In this document: positions 1 through 7,086 of the stretch, piece after piece
Layout: each line of letters starts with the position of its first letter
How positions within the stretch are numbered: the first letter of the stretch is position 1
From: a bacterium
Lineage (GTDB): Bacteria; Desulfobacterota; UBA8473
Assembly: GCA_009773075.1 (NCBI GenBank)
Contig: WOUX01000003.1
Span: 1-15,410 of the forward strand
Direction: 5' to 3'
Length of the DNA: 15,410 nucleotides
Notes under the pieces: model-generated
Told to the model about the DNA's origin: nothing
What the model saw: only the letters and a program-made list of their open reading frames with translations
The model's database searches: none
Program-made: the position numbers and the translations under genes

Positions 1-191
1 GCAGAAATCTCGATGAAGAAGCCCTGATAAATGCCCTTGAGGGTATTAAGAATTATAATACTGGTGGGCTCTGTGGTCATATCTCTTATAGTGCGGAAAG
101 CCATAAAGGTGGAGACTCATCCCGGATATACAGGGCTGACCCCGCCAGCGGAAGATATGTCGCCATAACAGACTGGAGGAAGGCTGATTAG
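1..191 (+). CDS. Branched-chain amino acid-type ABC transporter substrate-binding protein, C-terminal end (partial)
   Basis: The open frame enters from the left edge (first full codon at base 3) and ends with TAG at 189-191, leaving 62 residues of the C-terminus. These align without gaps to the last 62 residues of the next gene (bases 420-1625), with about 27 identities by eye, including the shared GIKN, HKG and ADP motifs and a near-terminal Trp. That marks it as the end of a type-1 periplasmic binding protein (Peripla_BP_6/LivK class), which would capture an amino acid or carboxylate in the periplasm for an ABC importer. The two genes are therefore tandem paralogs that have diverged considerably. 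No permease gene lies next to them in the window. The rest of the gene lies outside the window, so the ligand cannot be judged. Confidence 0.85.
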   Translation, partial: RNLDEEALINALEGIKNYNTGGLCGHISYSAESHKGGDSSRIYRADPASGRYVAITDWRKAD

Positions 192-220
192 TAATTGAGG
201 AATAGAATCAAAGGGGTCGA

Positions 221-292
221 GGGTTCAAGTGTTTGTTTTTCACTTGAATCCTTAAACCCCGTTAGAATTTCACACGGGGCATTCTAACGGGG
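221..292 (+). terminator. Two consecutive hairpins after the first binding-protein gene, possible terminator
   Basis: The 228-base gap between the two binding-protein genes holds two adjacent inverted repeats. The first has arms at 221-231 and 241-251 (core TTCAAGTG/CACTTGAA plus GGG/TCC with one G-U pair) around a T-rich 9-base loop. The second has perfect 12-base arms, CCCCGTTAGAAT at 257-268 and ATTCTAACGGGG at 281-292. Neither is followed by a clean T-run, so termination is an inference. They could equally be a dispersed repeat, since the first arm resembles sequence at 2693-2707. Confidence 0.4.
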
Positions 293-314
293 CTTAAATA
301 GATAAAAATTTCTA

Positions 315-342
315 TTGACATATGCCCTATTTAACCTATTAA
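315..342 (+). promoter_or_regulatory. Putative sigma-70 promoter for the second binding-protein gene
   Basis: A perfect -35 hexamer TTGACA lies at 315-320. A 16-base spacer and a weak -10, TATTAA, at 337-342 follow. The AT-rich stretch leads to a strong AAGGAGG at 407-413 and the ATG at 420. The -35 is convincing and the -10 only fair. A promoter here would make the second paralog independent of the first. Confidence 0.4.
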
Positions 343-419
343 TATATTAACCTGTAGCAGGTTTATCTTTTGCTATTTTTCAGTGTGAATTCATTAAATA
401 TTTAAAAAGGAGGCGGTCA

Positions 420-1625
420 ATGAAAATGAACTTCAAATTGTTTCGTGCCCTTTGTTTAGCTCTGATCTGTTTCTTTACTTTTATGAGCGACGGATATGCT
501 GATGACCAAAGAGGAGTGACCAGTGATACATTAAAGATTGGGGTAATAGGGGATCGAACGGGTCCTGCAACCAGTGTAAGTTTCCCTATAATGGACGGCA
601 TGAAAAACCTCTATAGATATGTCAATGAACATGGTGGAATCAACGGCAGGAAGGTAAACCTCATAATTGAGGATGATAGGTATTCAATCCCCATGGCCAT
701 AGCCGCTTTTAAAAAACTCCTTTACAGGGATAAGATATTGGCGTTGATGGGTCCTGGATCTTCAGCAGCAGCCATAACCCTCTTTCGGCACATCGAAAAG
801 GAAAAGATCCCAACCCTTCCCATAGCGCTCAATGAGAAAATCGTTTACCCTGTCAAAAGATATATCTTTTGTCCGGCTGAAACCTATCCCAATACAATGA
901 GGTTGTTAATAGACTACATGATAGAGGATAGGAAACCTCACGACCCCAGAGTTGCCCTGGTTTACCCTGATAATGAGACAGGGAAACTTGACCTAGAGTC
1001 TGCAATTGAGAGGCTAAAATTCCATAAATTAACTCCCGTAACAAAAGAGGTATTAAACCCTGGTTCTCTTGATGCCGCATCCCAGGTAATGACTATGAAA
1101 AGGCATCAGGTCAATAACATAGTATTGTGCGGTTTTCTTGCTCAACCTGCCGTTGTACTTTTGAGGGAGTTAAAGAAGTTTAAAATGGATGTCTTTGTCT
1201 TTGGAAACGCAGCGGCAGCTTCCGAAGAGATTATTGATATGACCGGATCGGCGGCAGAGAAATATTATGCAGCAAGTCCTGTTGCTTCCTGGTATGATGA
1301 GGGTGCAGGTGTTGCCTTAATGAGAGAGGTAACTCTCAAGTACGCACCCGGCACCGAAAAACCATATCGGGGTAAATTCTACACAATCGGTTGGGTATAT
1401 GCTTTGGTATTGAAGGAAGGACTCCTAAGGGCTGGTAGGGACATAGACGGAGAACGACTGGTAACAGCACTGGATGGCATAAAGAACTTTGACATGAAAG
1501 GGTTATCAGGTCCAGTAAGCTTTAGTCCCAGTGATCATAAGGGGATGAATTCAGCGAAGGTCTTTAAGGCTGATCCGGGCAGTGGAAAACTTGTTCCTAT
1601 GACTGGATGGAAGGTTTCCAAATAG
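420..1625 (+). CDS. ABC transporter substrate-binding protein, Liv/Peripla_BP_6 family
   Basis: This 401-residue protein is a type-1 periplasmic binding protein of the branched-chain amino acid (HAAT) class. It would bind an amino acid or a carboxylic or aromatic acid in the periplasm and deliver it to a Liv-type ABC permease. The N-terminus is a signal peptide: basic residues at 2-10, a hydrophobic core around 11-22 and a likely cut after the YA at about residue 27. The mature start (LKIGVIGDRTGP) is the usual first strand and ligand loop, followed by GGINGRKV and a GPGSSAAA loop typical of the family. The C-terminus carries GPVSFSPSDHKG, the equivalent of GGIFNFSPTDHTG in the protein encoded at 13036-14211. 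Length is normal. The start is fixed by AAGGAGG at 407-413, six bases before the ATG. No permease genes are adjacent, so it is either an orphan binding protein or follows a transporter outside the window. Ligand unknown. Confidence 0.9.
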   Translation: MKMNFKLFRALCLALICFFTFMSDGYADDQRGVTSDTLKIGVIGDRTGPATSVSFPIMDGMKNLYRYVNEHGGINGRKVNLIIEDDRYSIPMAIAAFKKLLYRDKILALMGPGSSAAAITLFRHIEKEKIPTLPIALNEKIVYPVKRYIFCPAETYPNTMRLLIDYMIEDRKPHDPRVALVYPDNETGKLDLESAIERLKFHKLTPVTKEVLNPGSLDAASQVMTMKRHQVNNIVLCGFLAQPAVVLLRELKKFKMDVFVFGNAAAASEEIIDMTGSAAEKYYAASPVASWYDEGAGVALMREVTLKYAPGTEKPYRGKFYTIGWVYALVLKEGLLRAGRDIDGERLVTALDGIKNFDMKGLSGPVSFSPSDHKGMNSAKVFKADPGSGKLVPMTGWKVSK

Positions 1626-1742
1626 TTGTACTAAAAAATAAAAAGCTGTAGCCACGAAGTAGGAGTAGAAAAATTGAGTGGTTAGATTTTAATCTCATCA
1701 CAGGGGAAATAGGAGGGGATACGCGACAACCCCCATTATTTG

Positions 1743-2204
1743 TTACAGGTGTTTTTGTAAAAACATTGTAAACTCGGCAATATCTTTTTCTATCTTATCC
1801 CATGTTGATAAAAGACTTTGCTTGAGAGGGGCTACCTTTTCTGAAGATAGGCTGTAGGTATACGAATGTCTGAAGATGTGTCTGAAACCACGCAGTTCAT
1901 CAAGTATTTGGTAGCTTTCTTTTGATAATACCTTTGGCCTGATCTTTGGCACTTCAATGAGCATTCTTTTGAGAAGTTCTCTGTGAAATTTTGAGGGGTC
2001 TTCTATCCTGTTTTCAAATGTCCTTGCTATTTCTTGAAATAGGTCTTCAAGTGCGCAATAGAGATTATGTAAGAGATAGCCGAGATTAACTGTCCTTTCC
2101 TCACTTGACACATCCGCTGATTTTATTTCTTCTAAAAGCCTGTCTATAATCTCTTCCTGATTTTTCAGGTATCCGAGAAGTAATGCTATTGCCTCTTTTT
2201 TCAC
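1743..2204 (-). CDS. hepT: HEPN-domain RNase toxin, HepT-like
   Basis: This 153-residue, largely alpha-helical protein carries Arg108, His113 and Tyr115 in the arrangement R-x4-H-x-Y, the catalytic signature of HepT-type HEPN ribonucleases. In characterised HEPN/MNT pairs, HepT cleaves RNA and its partner MntA inactivates it by adding AMP to the motif tyrosine. Arg112 next to the His and the flanking Phe residues also fit this subgroup. The start is GTG at 2202-2204, sharing GTGA with the stop of the upstream nucleotidyltransferase gene, so the two are translationally coupled. The gene is convergent with the binding-protein gene ending at 1625. All catalytic residues are present, so the toxin looks intact. 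The domain call is strong; activity as a toxin rests on the family. Confidence 0.87.
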   Translation of the reverse strand: MKKEAIALLLGYLKNQEEIIDRLLEEIKSADVSSEERTVNLGYLLHNLYCALEDLFQEIARTFENRIEDPSKFHRELLKRMLIEVPKIRPKVLSKESYQILDELRGFRHIFRHSYTYSLSSEKVAPLKQSLLSTWDKIEKDIAEFTMFLQKHL

Positions 2205-2542
2205 TTTATCCTCATCCCCCTTTTTTCTATCTCTTCTTTAAAAGGATACTCTTCAATCTCTATCAAATCCACATCCTTGTCAAGGATAGCCTCTAATTCC
2301 GAAAACGTCTGAAAGTAGTCTTCATTAAGACTTTCAACAACAATATCTATATCAGAAAAATCATAAAAGCCGCCTTTTGTCAGGATGGAGCCTGTAAGAA
2401 ACACTCTTTTTACTCTTTTAGAGGAAAAGTATTTCTTAAGAGAGGTGATTACATCTGATAATGTTTTCTTTCTTTCCCCCTCACGCTTAGCAAACTCTTC
2501 ATCTTTTAGTTTTTCCCATAGAGAGATGTCAAAACTCTTCAC
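2201..2542 (-). CDS. mntA: MNT-family nucleotidyltransferase antitoxin, MntA-like
   Basis: This 113-residue protein is a minimal nucleotidyltransferase. The fold's signature runs from Gly51-Ser52 to the metal-binding pair Asp64 and Asp66 (GS, 11 residues, then DID). A third acidic site is probably Asp92 or Asp90 in DKDVDLIE. In HEPN/MNT systems this protein is the antitoxin and uses ATP to AMPylate the HepT tyrosine. Its gene comes first and overlaps hepT by four bases, the usual antitoxin-first order. The start is GTG at 2540-2542, with AAGGAG at 2553-2558 (complement) ten bases upstream. About 40 residues rich in charged amino acids precede the catalytic motif. Key residues look intact. HEPN-linked MNT proteins are the best match given the neighbour. 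Confidence 0.87.
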   Translation of the reverse strand: MKSFDISLWEKLKDEEFAKREGERKKTLSDVITSLKKYFSSKRVKRVFLTGSILTKGGFYDFSDIDIVVESLNEDYFQTFSELEAILDKDVDLIEIEEYPFKEEIEKRGMRIK

Positions 2543-2591
2543 TTCTGATATACTCCTTTTTTACCTATTAATTATATCTTAACTCACCAAA

Positions 2592-2621
2592 ACTATAAGA
2601 TAAATCAAATACTTTTGTCAA
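2592..2621 (-). promoter_or_regulatory. Sigma-70 promoter of the MntA/HepT operon
   Basis: Read on the minus strand there is a perfect -35 TTGACA (2621-2616), an 18-base spacer, and a -10 TATAGT (2597-2592) matching five of six consensus bases. A second perfect TATAAT lies closer to the gene at 2576-2571 but lacks a good -35. The leader to the GTG at 2542 is about 40 bases. Confidence 0.6.
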
Positions 2622-2657
2622 GAATAACCGTGATATTGAACCTGATAAATATGGTTC

Positions 2658-2679
2658 TTCTCCCAATTAGTTGGGAGAA
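2658..2679. repeat. Small perfect hairpin in the tRNA-MntA intergenic region
   Basis: Nine-base perfect arms TTCTCCCAA (2658-2666) and TTGGGAGAA (2671-2679) enclose a four-base loop. There is no adjoining T-run on either strand, so it is not a convincing terminator. Just beyond it, 2693-2707 matches 14 of 15 bases of 217-231. No coding sequence is visible in the rest of 2622-2802. Confidence 0.45.
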
Positions 2680-2802
2680 AGTGGTATAGGATTCGAGGGT
2701 TCCAGTGGTGAAGTGAATGTTATTATCAGAGAATATTATGGATAATGTAAAATGTGGGCAAAGGGAGTAAGTATTGAAAAATTGGAGGAGGTTATAAAAA
2801 AG

Positions 2803-2876
2803 TGCCCCCGACAGGACTCGAACCTGTGGCACAGGGATTAGGAATCCCTTGCTCTATCCACCTGAGCTACGGGGGC
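2803..2876 (-). tRNA. tRNA-Arg with anticodon CCT
   Basis: On the minus strand a full cloverleaf can be drawn. The acceptor stem is GCCCCCG/CGGGGGC, the D arm has GCTC/GAGC, and the anticodon stem AGGGA/TCCCT encloses loop TTCCTAA. The T arm is ACAGG/CCTGT with loop TTCGAGT. The loop gives anticodon CCT, which reads the arginine codon AGG. The discriminator base is A at 2803. CCA is not encoded, so it must be added by the CCA-adding enzyme. Six T residues directly after the 3' end (minus strand) may end transcription. Anticodon loop, T loop and acceptor stem are all canonical. Confidence 0.96.
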
Positions 2877-2905
2877 TCGATCTTTTAATCCTTGAGACCT
2901 TCGTG

Positions 2906-2923
2906 CAACCTGCCGAGAGCTTT
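2906..2923. repeat. 18-bp dispersed repeat, copy 1
   Basis: Bases 2906-2923 (CAACCTGCCGAGAGCTTT) are identical to 12880-12897. Weaker similarity continues upstream to a shared GAGAC with a one-base gap. This copy lacks the second arm that makes the other copy a large hairpin. It lies just upstream of the tRNA-Arg gene (minus strand). The rest of 2877-3074 shows no convincing gene. Confidence 0.6.
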
Positions 2924-3074
2924 AAGAGATATGACTTACGAGGATGTTTTATTAACATCTTCCATATGGTTTGTCAAATACAAAATGTGAGAAGGCTTTC
3001 AAATTACTATAGCAGAGTAATGGAGAAAGACAGGGAATAACAATCGAAGAGAAAGGAAGAGGGCTGAATATTTA

Positions 3075-3103
3075 TTGAAAACCTTAAGAAGAAATAGTAT
3101 AGT
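3075..3103 (+). promoter_or_regulatory. Sigma-70 promoter of the pab operon
   Basis: A -35 TTGAAA at 3075-3080, a 17-base spacer and a -10 TATAGT at 3098-3103 each match five of six consensus bases. Transcription would start around 3110, giving a very short leader before the ATG at 3124, whose ribosome site (GGCGGA) is weak. Confidence 0.6.
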
Positions 3104-3123
3104 TATACACTGGCGGAAAAAAG

Positions 3124-3690
3124 ATGCTTATACTGATGATCGACAATTACGATTCCTTCACCTATAATCTGGTTCAGTACTTCGGGGAGTTGGGGGTAAG
3201 GCTCAAGGTAATAAGGAACGATAAGATAACATTGGAAGGGGCAGAAGATATAAATCCGGATAAGATAGTTATCTCCCCTGGACCAGGGACACCAGATGAT
3301 GCCGGCATCTCAAAAGACATTATAAGATATTTCGGAAAGAAGAAATGTATACTTGGCGTCTGTCTGGGTCATCAATGTATAGGAGAGGTCTTTGGGGGGA
3401 AGATCAGAAGGGCTAATGTTGTTATGCACGGCAAGACCTCCATGATCTATCATGATGGAAAGGGTGTGTATAAGGGGGTAGAAAATCCCTTTGAGGCTAC
3501 CAGGTATCATTCTCTGGTTGTATCAAACGATGGATTCCCCCCCTGTCTTGAGATCACGGCAAGGACAGAAGATGGCATCATAATGGGTACAAGGCACAGG
3601 GAGTATACAATAGAAGGGGTGCAGTTCCATCCGGAGTCGTTTCTGACCGGTGAGGGGAAAAAGATCATCAGGAACTTTATAGACATTTAG
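3124..3690 (+). CDS. pabA: Aminodeoxychorismate synthase component II, glutamine amidotransferase (PabA/TrpG type)
   Basis: This 188-residue class-I glutamine amidotransferase releases ammonia from glutamine and passes it to the chorismate-aminating partner encoded next door. The catalytic triad is visible: Cys80 in GVCLGHQ, His169 and Glu171 in FHPES. The oxyanion loop SPGPGTPDDAG lies at 51-61 and HS at 129-130. The N-terminus MIDNYDSFTYNL is the family's conserved opening, so the ATG at 3124 is right or within a few codons. Length is typical. The pabB start follows nine bases after the stop, so the subunits are co-transcribed. In many bacteria one such protein also serves anthranilate synthase; here the partner and pabC point to folate. 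Amidotransferase certain, pathway likely. Confidence 0.93.
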   Translation: MLILMIDNYDSFTYNLVQYFGELGVRLKVIRNDKITLEGAEDINPDKIVISPGPGTPDDAGISKDIIRYFGKKKCILGVCLGHQCIGEVFGGKIRRANVVMHGKTSMIYHDGKGVYKGVENPFEATRYHSLVVSNDGFPPCLEITARTEDGIIMGTRHREYTIEGVQFHPESFLTGEGKKIIRNFIDI

Positions 3691-3699
3691 GGATTTACC

Positions 3700-5139
3700 G
3701 TGGACTTTTTAAATGGTGTCAAGATTGGAAAGCCTGTAGTAACAGAGCTTCAACTCTCTTCTCCACCTGATTCTGTTTTTGACAGGATTCACTCAATGCC
3801 TTTCAGTTTCTTCCTGGACAGCGGCATGGACAGGTATAAACTGGGGAGATATTCCTTCATGGGGTATGCCCCTTTTTTAATACTCAAGAGCAAAGGCAAT
3901 AGGATTGAAATTACTATTGGGAGAGATAAGTATACCATCATAGGGAACCCTTTTAATATCCTTGACAGCATCATCAGGCATTATAGGATTCAATCCGATC
4001 TAACTATTTCCCCCTTCATCGGTGGAGGGGTTGGCTATTTTGCGTATGACCTATGCCATTTTGTTGAAAGGTTACCAAAAACAGTGGTTGATGACCTAGG
4101 CATTCCCGATTGTTATATCTGTTTCTATGATAGGGTTATAACCTATGATCATCAGGATAACAGATGGTATCTATCTGTAACTGATTTTGACGGAACAGGG
4201 GATTCTCGATCCATAAAAACGACTGAAGACCATGGAAGAGAAGCAGAAGAGGAGATACTCACCCTGCTGAATAACCCTGGAATACAACAATTAGACCCTA
4301 TTAATGAATCAAAATTCAAACCAGCCCTTGAATCAAACTTCACGAGAGAAGACTATTTAAAGGCTATAGAAAAGGCCAAAGAGTATATCTTTGCCGGGGA
4401 TATATATCAGGTAAACCTGTCTCAGAGGTTTCATGCAAAACTTCCCATGGAACCTTATCGGTTGTATAAGAAACTTCGTAATATCAATCCTGCCCCCTTT
4501 GCCTGTTACCTGAACCTCGATGATGTTACAATAGTCAGCTCTTCACCAGAGAGATTTCTAAAAGTGGAAGGGGATAGGGTGCAGACAAGACCCATAAAAG
4601 GTACCCGACCAAGGGGAAAAGATGATAATGAAGACGAGAGGTTGAAAGAAGAACTTATGAAAAGCGAAAAGGACAGGGCAGAGCTCAATATGATTGTGGA
4701 TTTGGAGCGGAATGACCTGGGACGGGTATGTGACTATGGCTCAGTCAAAGTAACGGAGCATGCTATTGCGGAAACCTATGCTACGGTTTTTCACCTGGTT
4801 TCAACAGTGGAGGGAAGACTGCTCCCCATGTACAATTGTATAGACCTGTTAAAGGCATGTTTCCCCGGAGGTTCTATAACAGGCGCTCCAAAGATTCGGG
4901 CCATGGAGATCATAGATGAGCTGGAACCCACTGCCAGAAGCGTATATACAGGGTCTATCGGATATTTGGGTTTCAATAATCATATAGACCTGAATATCGC
5001 TATTCGTACCTTCCTGATAAAAGGGGATGATGTCTATTTCCAGGTAGGCGGGGGGATAGTTGCCGATTCTACCCTGGAAGGGGAATTTGATGAGACCCTC
5101 GATAAGGCAAAGGCATTGATTGAAGCTCTTGGCATTTGA
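3700..5139 (+). CDS. pabB: Aminodeoxychorismate synthase component I (PabB)
   Basis: This 479-residue chorismate-binding enzyme converts chorismate plus ammonia to 4-amino-4-deoxychorismate for p-aminobenzoate and folate. The N-terminal domain (about 1-200) has the ADCS/anthranilate-synthase fold (GGGVGYFAYDL at 108-118). The catalytic domain (about 215-475) has AGDIYQVNLSQRF, SSSPERF, DLERNDLGRV, FPGGSITGAPK and the C-terminal VGGGIVADS. The deciding motif is TRPIKGTRPRG with Lys300. PabB has PIKGT, whose lysine attacks chorismate, where anthranilate synthase (TrpE) has PIAGT. This and the following pabC favour PabB over TrpE. The start is GTG at 3700, nine bases after pabA, with only a weak ribosome site (TAGGGA), so translational coupling is likely. 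Length fits. Confidence 0.9.
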   Translation: MDFLNGVKIGKPVVTELQLSSPPDSVFDRIHSMPFSFFLDSGMDRYKLGRYSFMGYAPFLILKSKGNRIEITIGRDKYTIIGNPFNILDSIIRHYRIQSDLTISPFIGGGVGYFAYDLCHFVERLPKTVVDDLGIPDCYICFYDRVITYDHQDNRWYLSVTDFDGTGDSRSIKTTEDHGREAEEEILTLLNNPGIQQLDPINESKFKPALESNFTREDYLKAIEKAKEYIFAGDIYQVNLSQRFHAKLPMEPYRLYKKLRNINPAPFACYLNLDDVTIVSSSPERFLKVEGDRVQTRPIKGTRPRGKDDNEDERLKEELMKSEKDRAELNMIVDLERNDLGRVCDYGSVKVTEHAIAETYATVFHLVSTVEGRLLPMYNCIDLLKACFPGGSITGAPKIRAMEIIDELEPTARSVYTGSIGYLGFNNHIDLNIAIRTFLIKGDDVYFQVGGGIVADSTLEGEFDETLDKAKALIEALGI

Positions 5140-5182
5140 AGATTTGGGGGTCTGGCCCCAAATCCGGTGGAGAGTTGATATT

Positions 5183-6034
5183 GTGAACAATTACGTATAT
5201 CTAAACGGGGATTTTGTGTCGAAGGAAGAAGCTAAAATCTCCGTATTAGATAGGGGATTTTTATACGGAGATGGATTATTTGAGACTATGAGGGCATATT
5301 CGAGCCGGGTCTTTATGCTGGACGAACATCTCTCACGATTATTCGACTCACTTGATAAGTTACGGATTCCTCTCAAGAAGGATAAAGAAGTACTGAAATC
5401 GGCCATAGATAGATTGATAGAACTCAACCGCCTGTCCGATGCCTATATAAGGCTTACTGTATCCAGGGGGCTCCACCGTGGCACTCTGACTTTCAATGAT
5501 AGCTATGACCCCACTGTTGTCATAATGGCAAAGGAAATCTTACCATATCCTCCAGAATACTATGCTCAAGGTGTTAAAGTAATTATATCAGACATCAGGC
5601 AGAATTCATTTTCTCCCTTGTCTCAGCATAAATCCTTAAGCTACCTTAACAACATCCTGGCAAAAGAAGAGACGAGAATAAAAGGGGCATTTGAAGCCAT
5701 CCTATTGAATTCTGAGGGGGAGGTGGCCGAGGGCGCTACAAGCAATGTCTTTACAGTAAAATCTGAGAGGATTTTTACTCCCCCTATATCCGGTTATATT
5801 CTGCCCGGGGTAACAAGGGAGGCAGTATTGGGTATCATTCCTAAATTGCAACTCAATGTAACTGAAAAAAGAATTACCCCTGAAGAACTCTTCACATCAG
5901 ATGAGGTATTTTTGACAAACTCTATAATGGAAGTAATGCCGGTCGTTGAAGCAAACGATAAAAAGATAAGGGATGGCAGCCCAGGCCCTGTCTGTAAAAG
6001 GATTGCTGAAGCATACAGGGGGTTGGTAGGGTAG
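5183..6034 (+). CDS. pabC: Aminodeoxychorismate lyase (PabC), PLP-dependent class IV
   Basis: This 283-residue fold-type IV PLP enzyme would eliminate pyruvate from 4-amino-4-deoxychorismate to give p-aminobenzoate. The start chosen is GTG at 5183, preceded by GGTGGAGAG at 5166-5174. The frame stays open upstream to a possible ATG at 5120, which would overlap pabB by 20 bases and add 21 unconserved residues. The product begins NNYVYLNGDF, the usual family start. Seen are DRGFLYGDGLFETMR (23-37), PLP lysine Lys150 in QHKSLSYLNN, Glu183 in EGATSNVF, and FLTNSIMEVMPV near the end. The last matches PabC-like proteins better than branched-chain aminotransferases. Class IV sequences are hard to split between PabC, IlvE and D-amino acid aminotransferase; the pabAB context decides. 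Confidence 0.85.
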   Translation: MNNYVYLNGDFVSKEEAKISVLDRGFLYGDGLFETMRAYSSRVFMLDEHLSRLFDSLDKLRIPLKKDKEVLKSAIDRLIELNRLSDAYIRLTVSRGLHRGTLTFNDSYDPTVVIMAKEILPYPPEYYAQGVKVIISDIRQNSFSPLSQHKSLSYLNNILAKEETRIKGAFEAILLNSEGEVAEGATSNVFTVKSERIFTPPISGYILPGVTREAVLGIIPKLQLNVTEKRITPEELFTSDEVFLTNSIMEVMPVVEANDKKIRDGSPGPVCKRIAEAYRGLVG

Positions 6035-6063
6035 GGGATGACTGTCCCACATGCTCTAAACGC

Positions 6064-6960
6064 CTATCCAATAAACAGTCCTGTGGCAACCAGTATGGGT
6101 GTTGCTATGTTTATGATCACATTCAAGCCCATATAAGGCGTTAACTTCTTTATGTCTTCAGGGTAGCGAGACGCACCAACAAAGGCAGGCACAGCGATGA
6201 CAATTGTAGCAACTCCTAGGAGGCTGATTTTGGGCAAATATTCAAGATAAACACCAAACATTATAGACATATAGGCAAACAGGAGAAATAGACCGTAGAT
6301 AAGGCTGCTGGTTTGCCTGCCAAGAAGAATGGGGAAGTGTTTTCTGCCTATGCTCTGATCCGCCTCAGTGTCGGGGAATTGGTTCAAAAGCAAGAGGTCG
6401 CTTACCAAAAAGAATGGCACGAGTGAGGCAATAAAAGCTGTCCATGAATATTGGCCTGTAAGGACAAAGTCCGTACCCATTACCATAAACGTCCCAAAGC
6501 CCAACCCAGGGGCAATCAGGCACAGAATTGGATAACGGGTAATCCAGATAGTATAGGTAAATATAATTATCAGTCCAAGAATGCCCAATGGTAAAAGCAA
6601 TAAACCCCGTATATAAACGAAGTATAACCCAATCATGCCTGTAATGGCAAAGGTTATCAGTCCTGTCTTCAAAGCTGAACGTGCCATGTCAGGTTTTTCA
6701 GGCAGGGTTCCGCTGCCACCGCTGAAGGGAGTTCGCTCTGTTTTGAAGTCTAAACCACTCCTGAAATCAAAGTATTCATTAAGAGCATTGACACTGATAT
6801 GTGCACAAACAGCCCCAATTAAGGCTAAGACAAGGTAAAGGATGTTTACCTCATGGGTTCTCCAGACGGCAGTTCCAAACCCCAATAAAACGCAGGCTGG
6901 TGTTAAAATGAGAAAAGGGACGCGCATTGGCCCTAATAGGTATTTTGGTTCCTTTATCAT
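6064..6960 (-). CDS. UbiA-family membrane prenyltransferase (MenA-like)
   Basis: This 298-residue integral membrane protein has about eight or nine hydrophobic helices. The family's two aspartate-rich motifs are present: N61, D65 and D71 in NEYFDFRSGLD, and N193, D197 and D201 in NQFPDTEAD. These bind the prenyl diphosphate through magnesium. The nearest known roles are attaching a polyprenyl chain to 1,4-dihydroxy-2-naphthoate (MenA, menaquinone) or a related aromatic acceptor; no quinone gene adjoins to settle this. The ATG at 6958-6960 is chosen because GAGGTG stands seven bases upstream. The open frame extends 21 codons further to 7023, but that extension has no ribosome site. It converges with pabC (29-base gap) and diverges from the fusion gene at 7087. 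Confidence 0.87.
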   Translation of the reverse strand: MIKEPKYLLGPMRVPFLILTPACVLLGFGTAVWRTHEVNILYLVLALIGAVCAHISVNALNEYFDFRSGLDFKTERTPFSGGSGTLPEKPDMARSALKTGLITFAITGMIGLYFVYIRGLLLLPLGILGLIIIFTYTIWITRYPILCLIAPGLGFGTFMVMGTDFVLTGQYSWTAFIASLVPFFLVSDLLLLNQFPDTEADQSIGRKHFPILLGRQTSSLIYGLFLLFAYMSIMFGVYLEYLPKISLLGVATIVIAVPAFVGASRYPEDIKKLTPYMGLNVIINIATPILVATGLFIG

Positions 6961-7086
6961 TGTCTTCACCTCAAAAATATAGATAAATTTATTGTTCAAT
7001 GAATTTACACAAACAAATAACAAAAAAAGACTATCCAGTCAACTATTTTGAGATATAAGGGGATTAAAATTGAAGGGGGGATACAA

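Noticed and set aside
1626..1742. Bidirectional terminator between the convergent binding-protein and hepT genes
   Set aside because: The best inverted repeat (1708-1718 with 1730-1740) pairs at only 8 of 11 positions and has no clear T-run, too weak to annotate.
2543..2876. Integration site at the tRNA-Arg 3' end that brought in the toxin-antitoxin pair
   Set aside because: No direct repeat of the tRNA 3' end was seen between 1626 and 2802, and no integrase gene is present.
2849..3040. A 63-codon plus-strand frame over the tRNA-Arg 5' end
   Set aside because: It begins inside the antisense of the tRNA, has no ribosome site, and its product resembles nothing recognisable. Its shared peptide with 12866-12912 is fully explained by the DNA repeat.
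5120..5182. Longer pabC start at ATG 5120
   Set aside because: It would overlap pabB and add residues unlike the family start; GTG 5183 has a ribosome site and gives the conserved N-terminus.
6961..7023. Longer N-terminus for the UbiA-family protein
   Set aside because: The extension lacks a ribosome site, whereas the ATG at 6960 has GAGGTG at the right distance.
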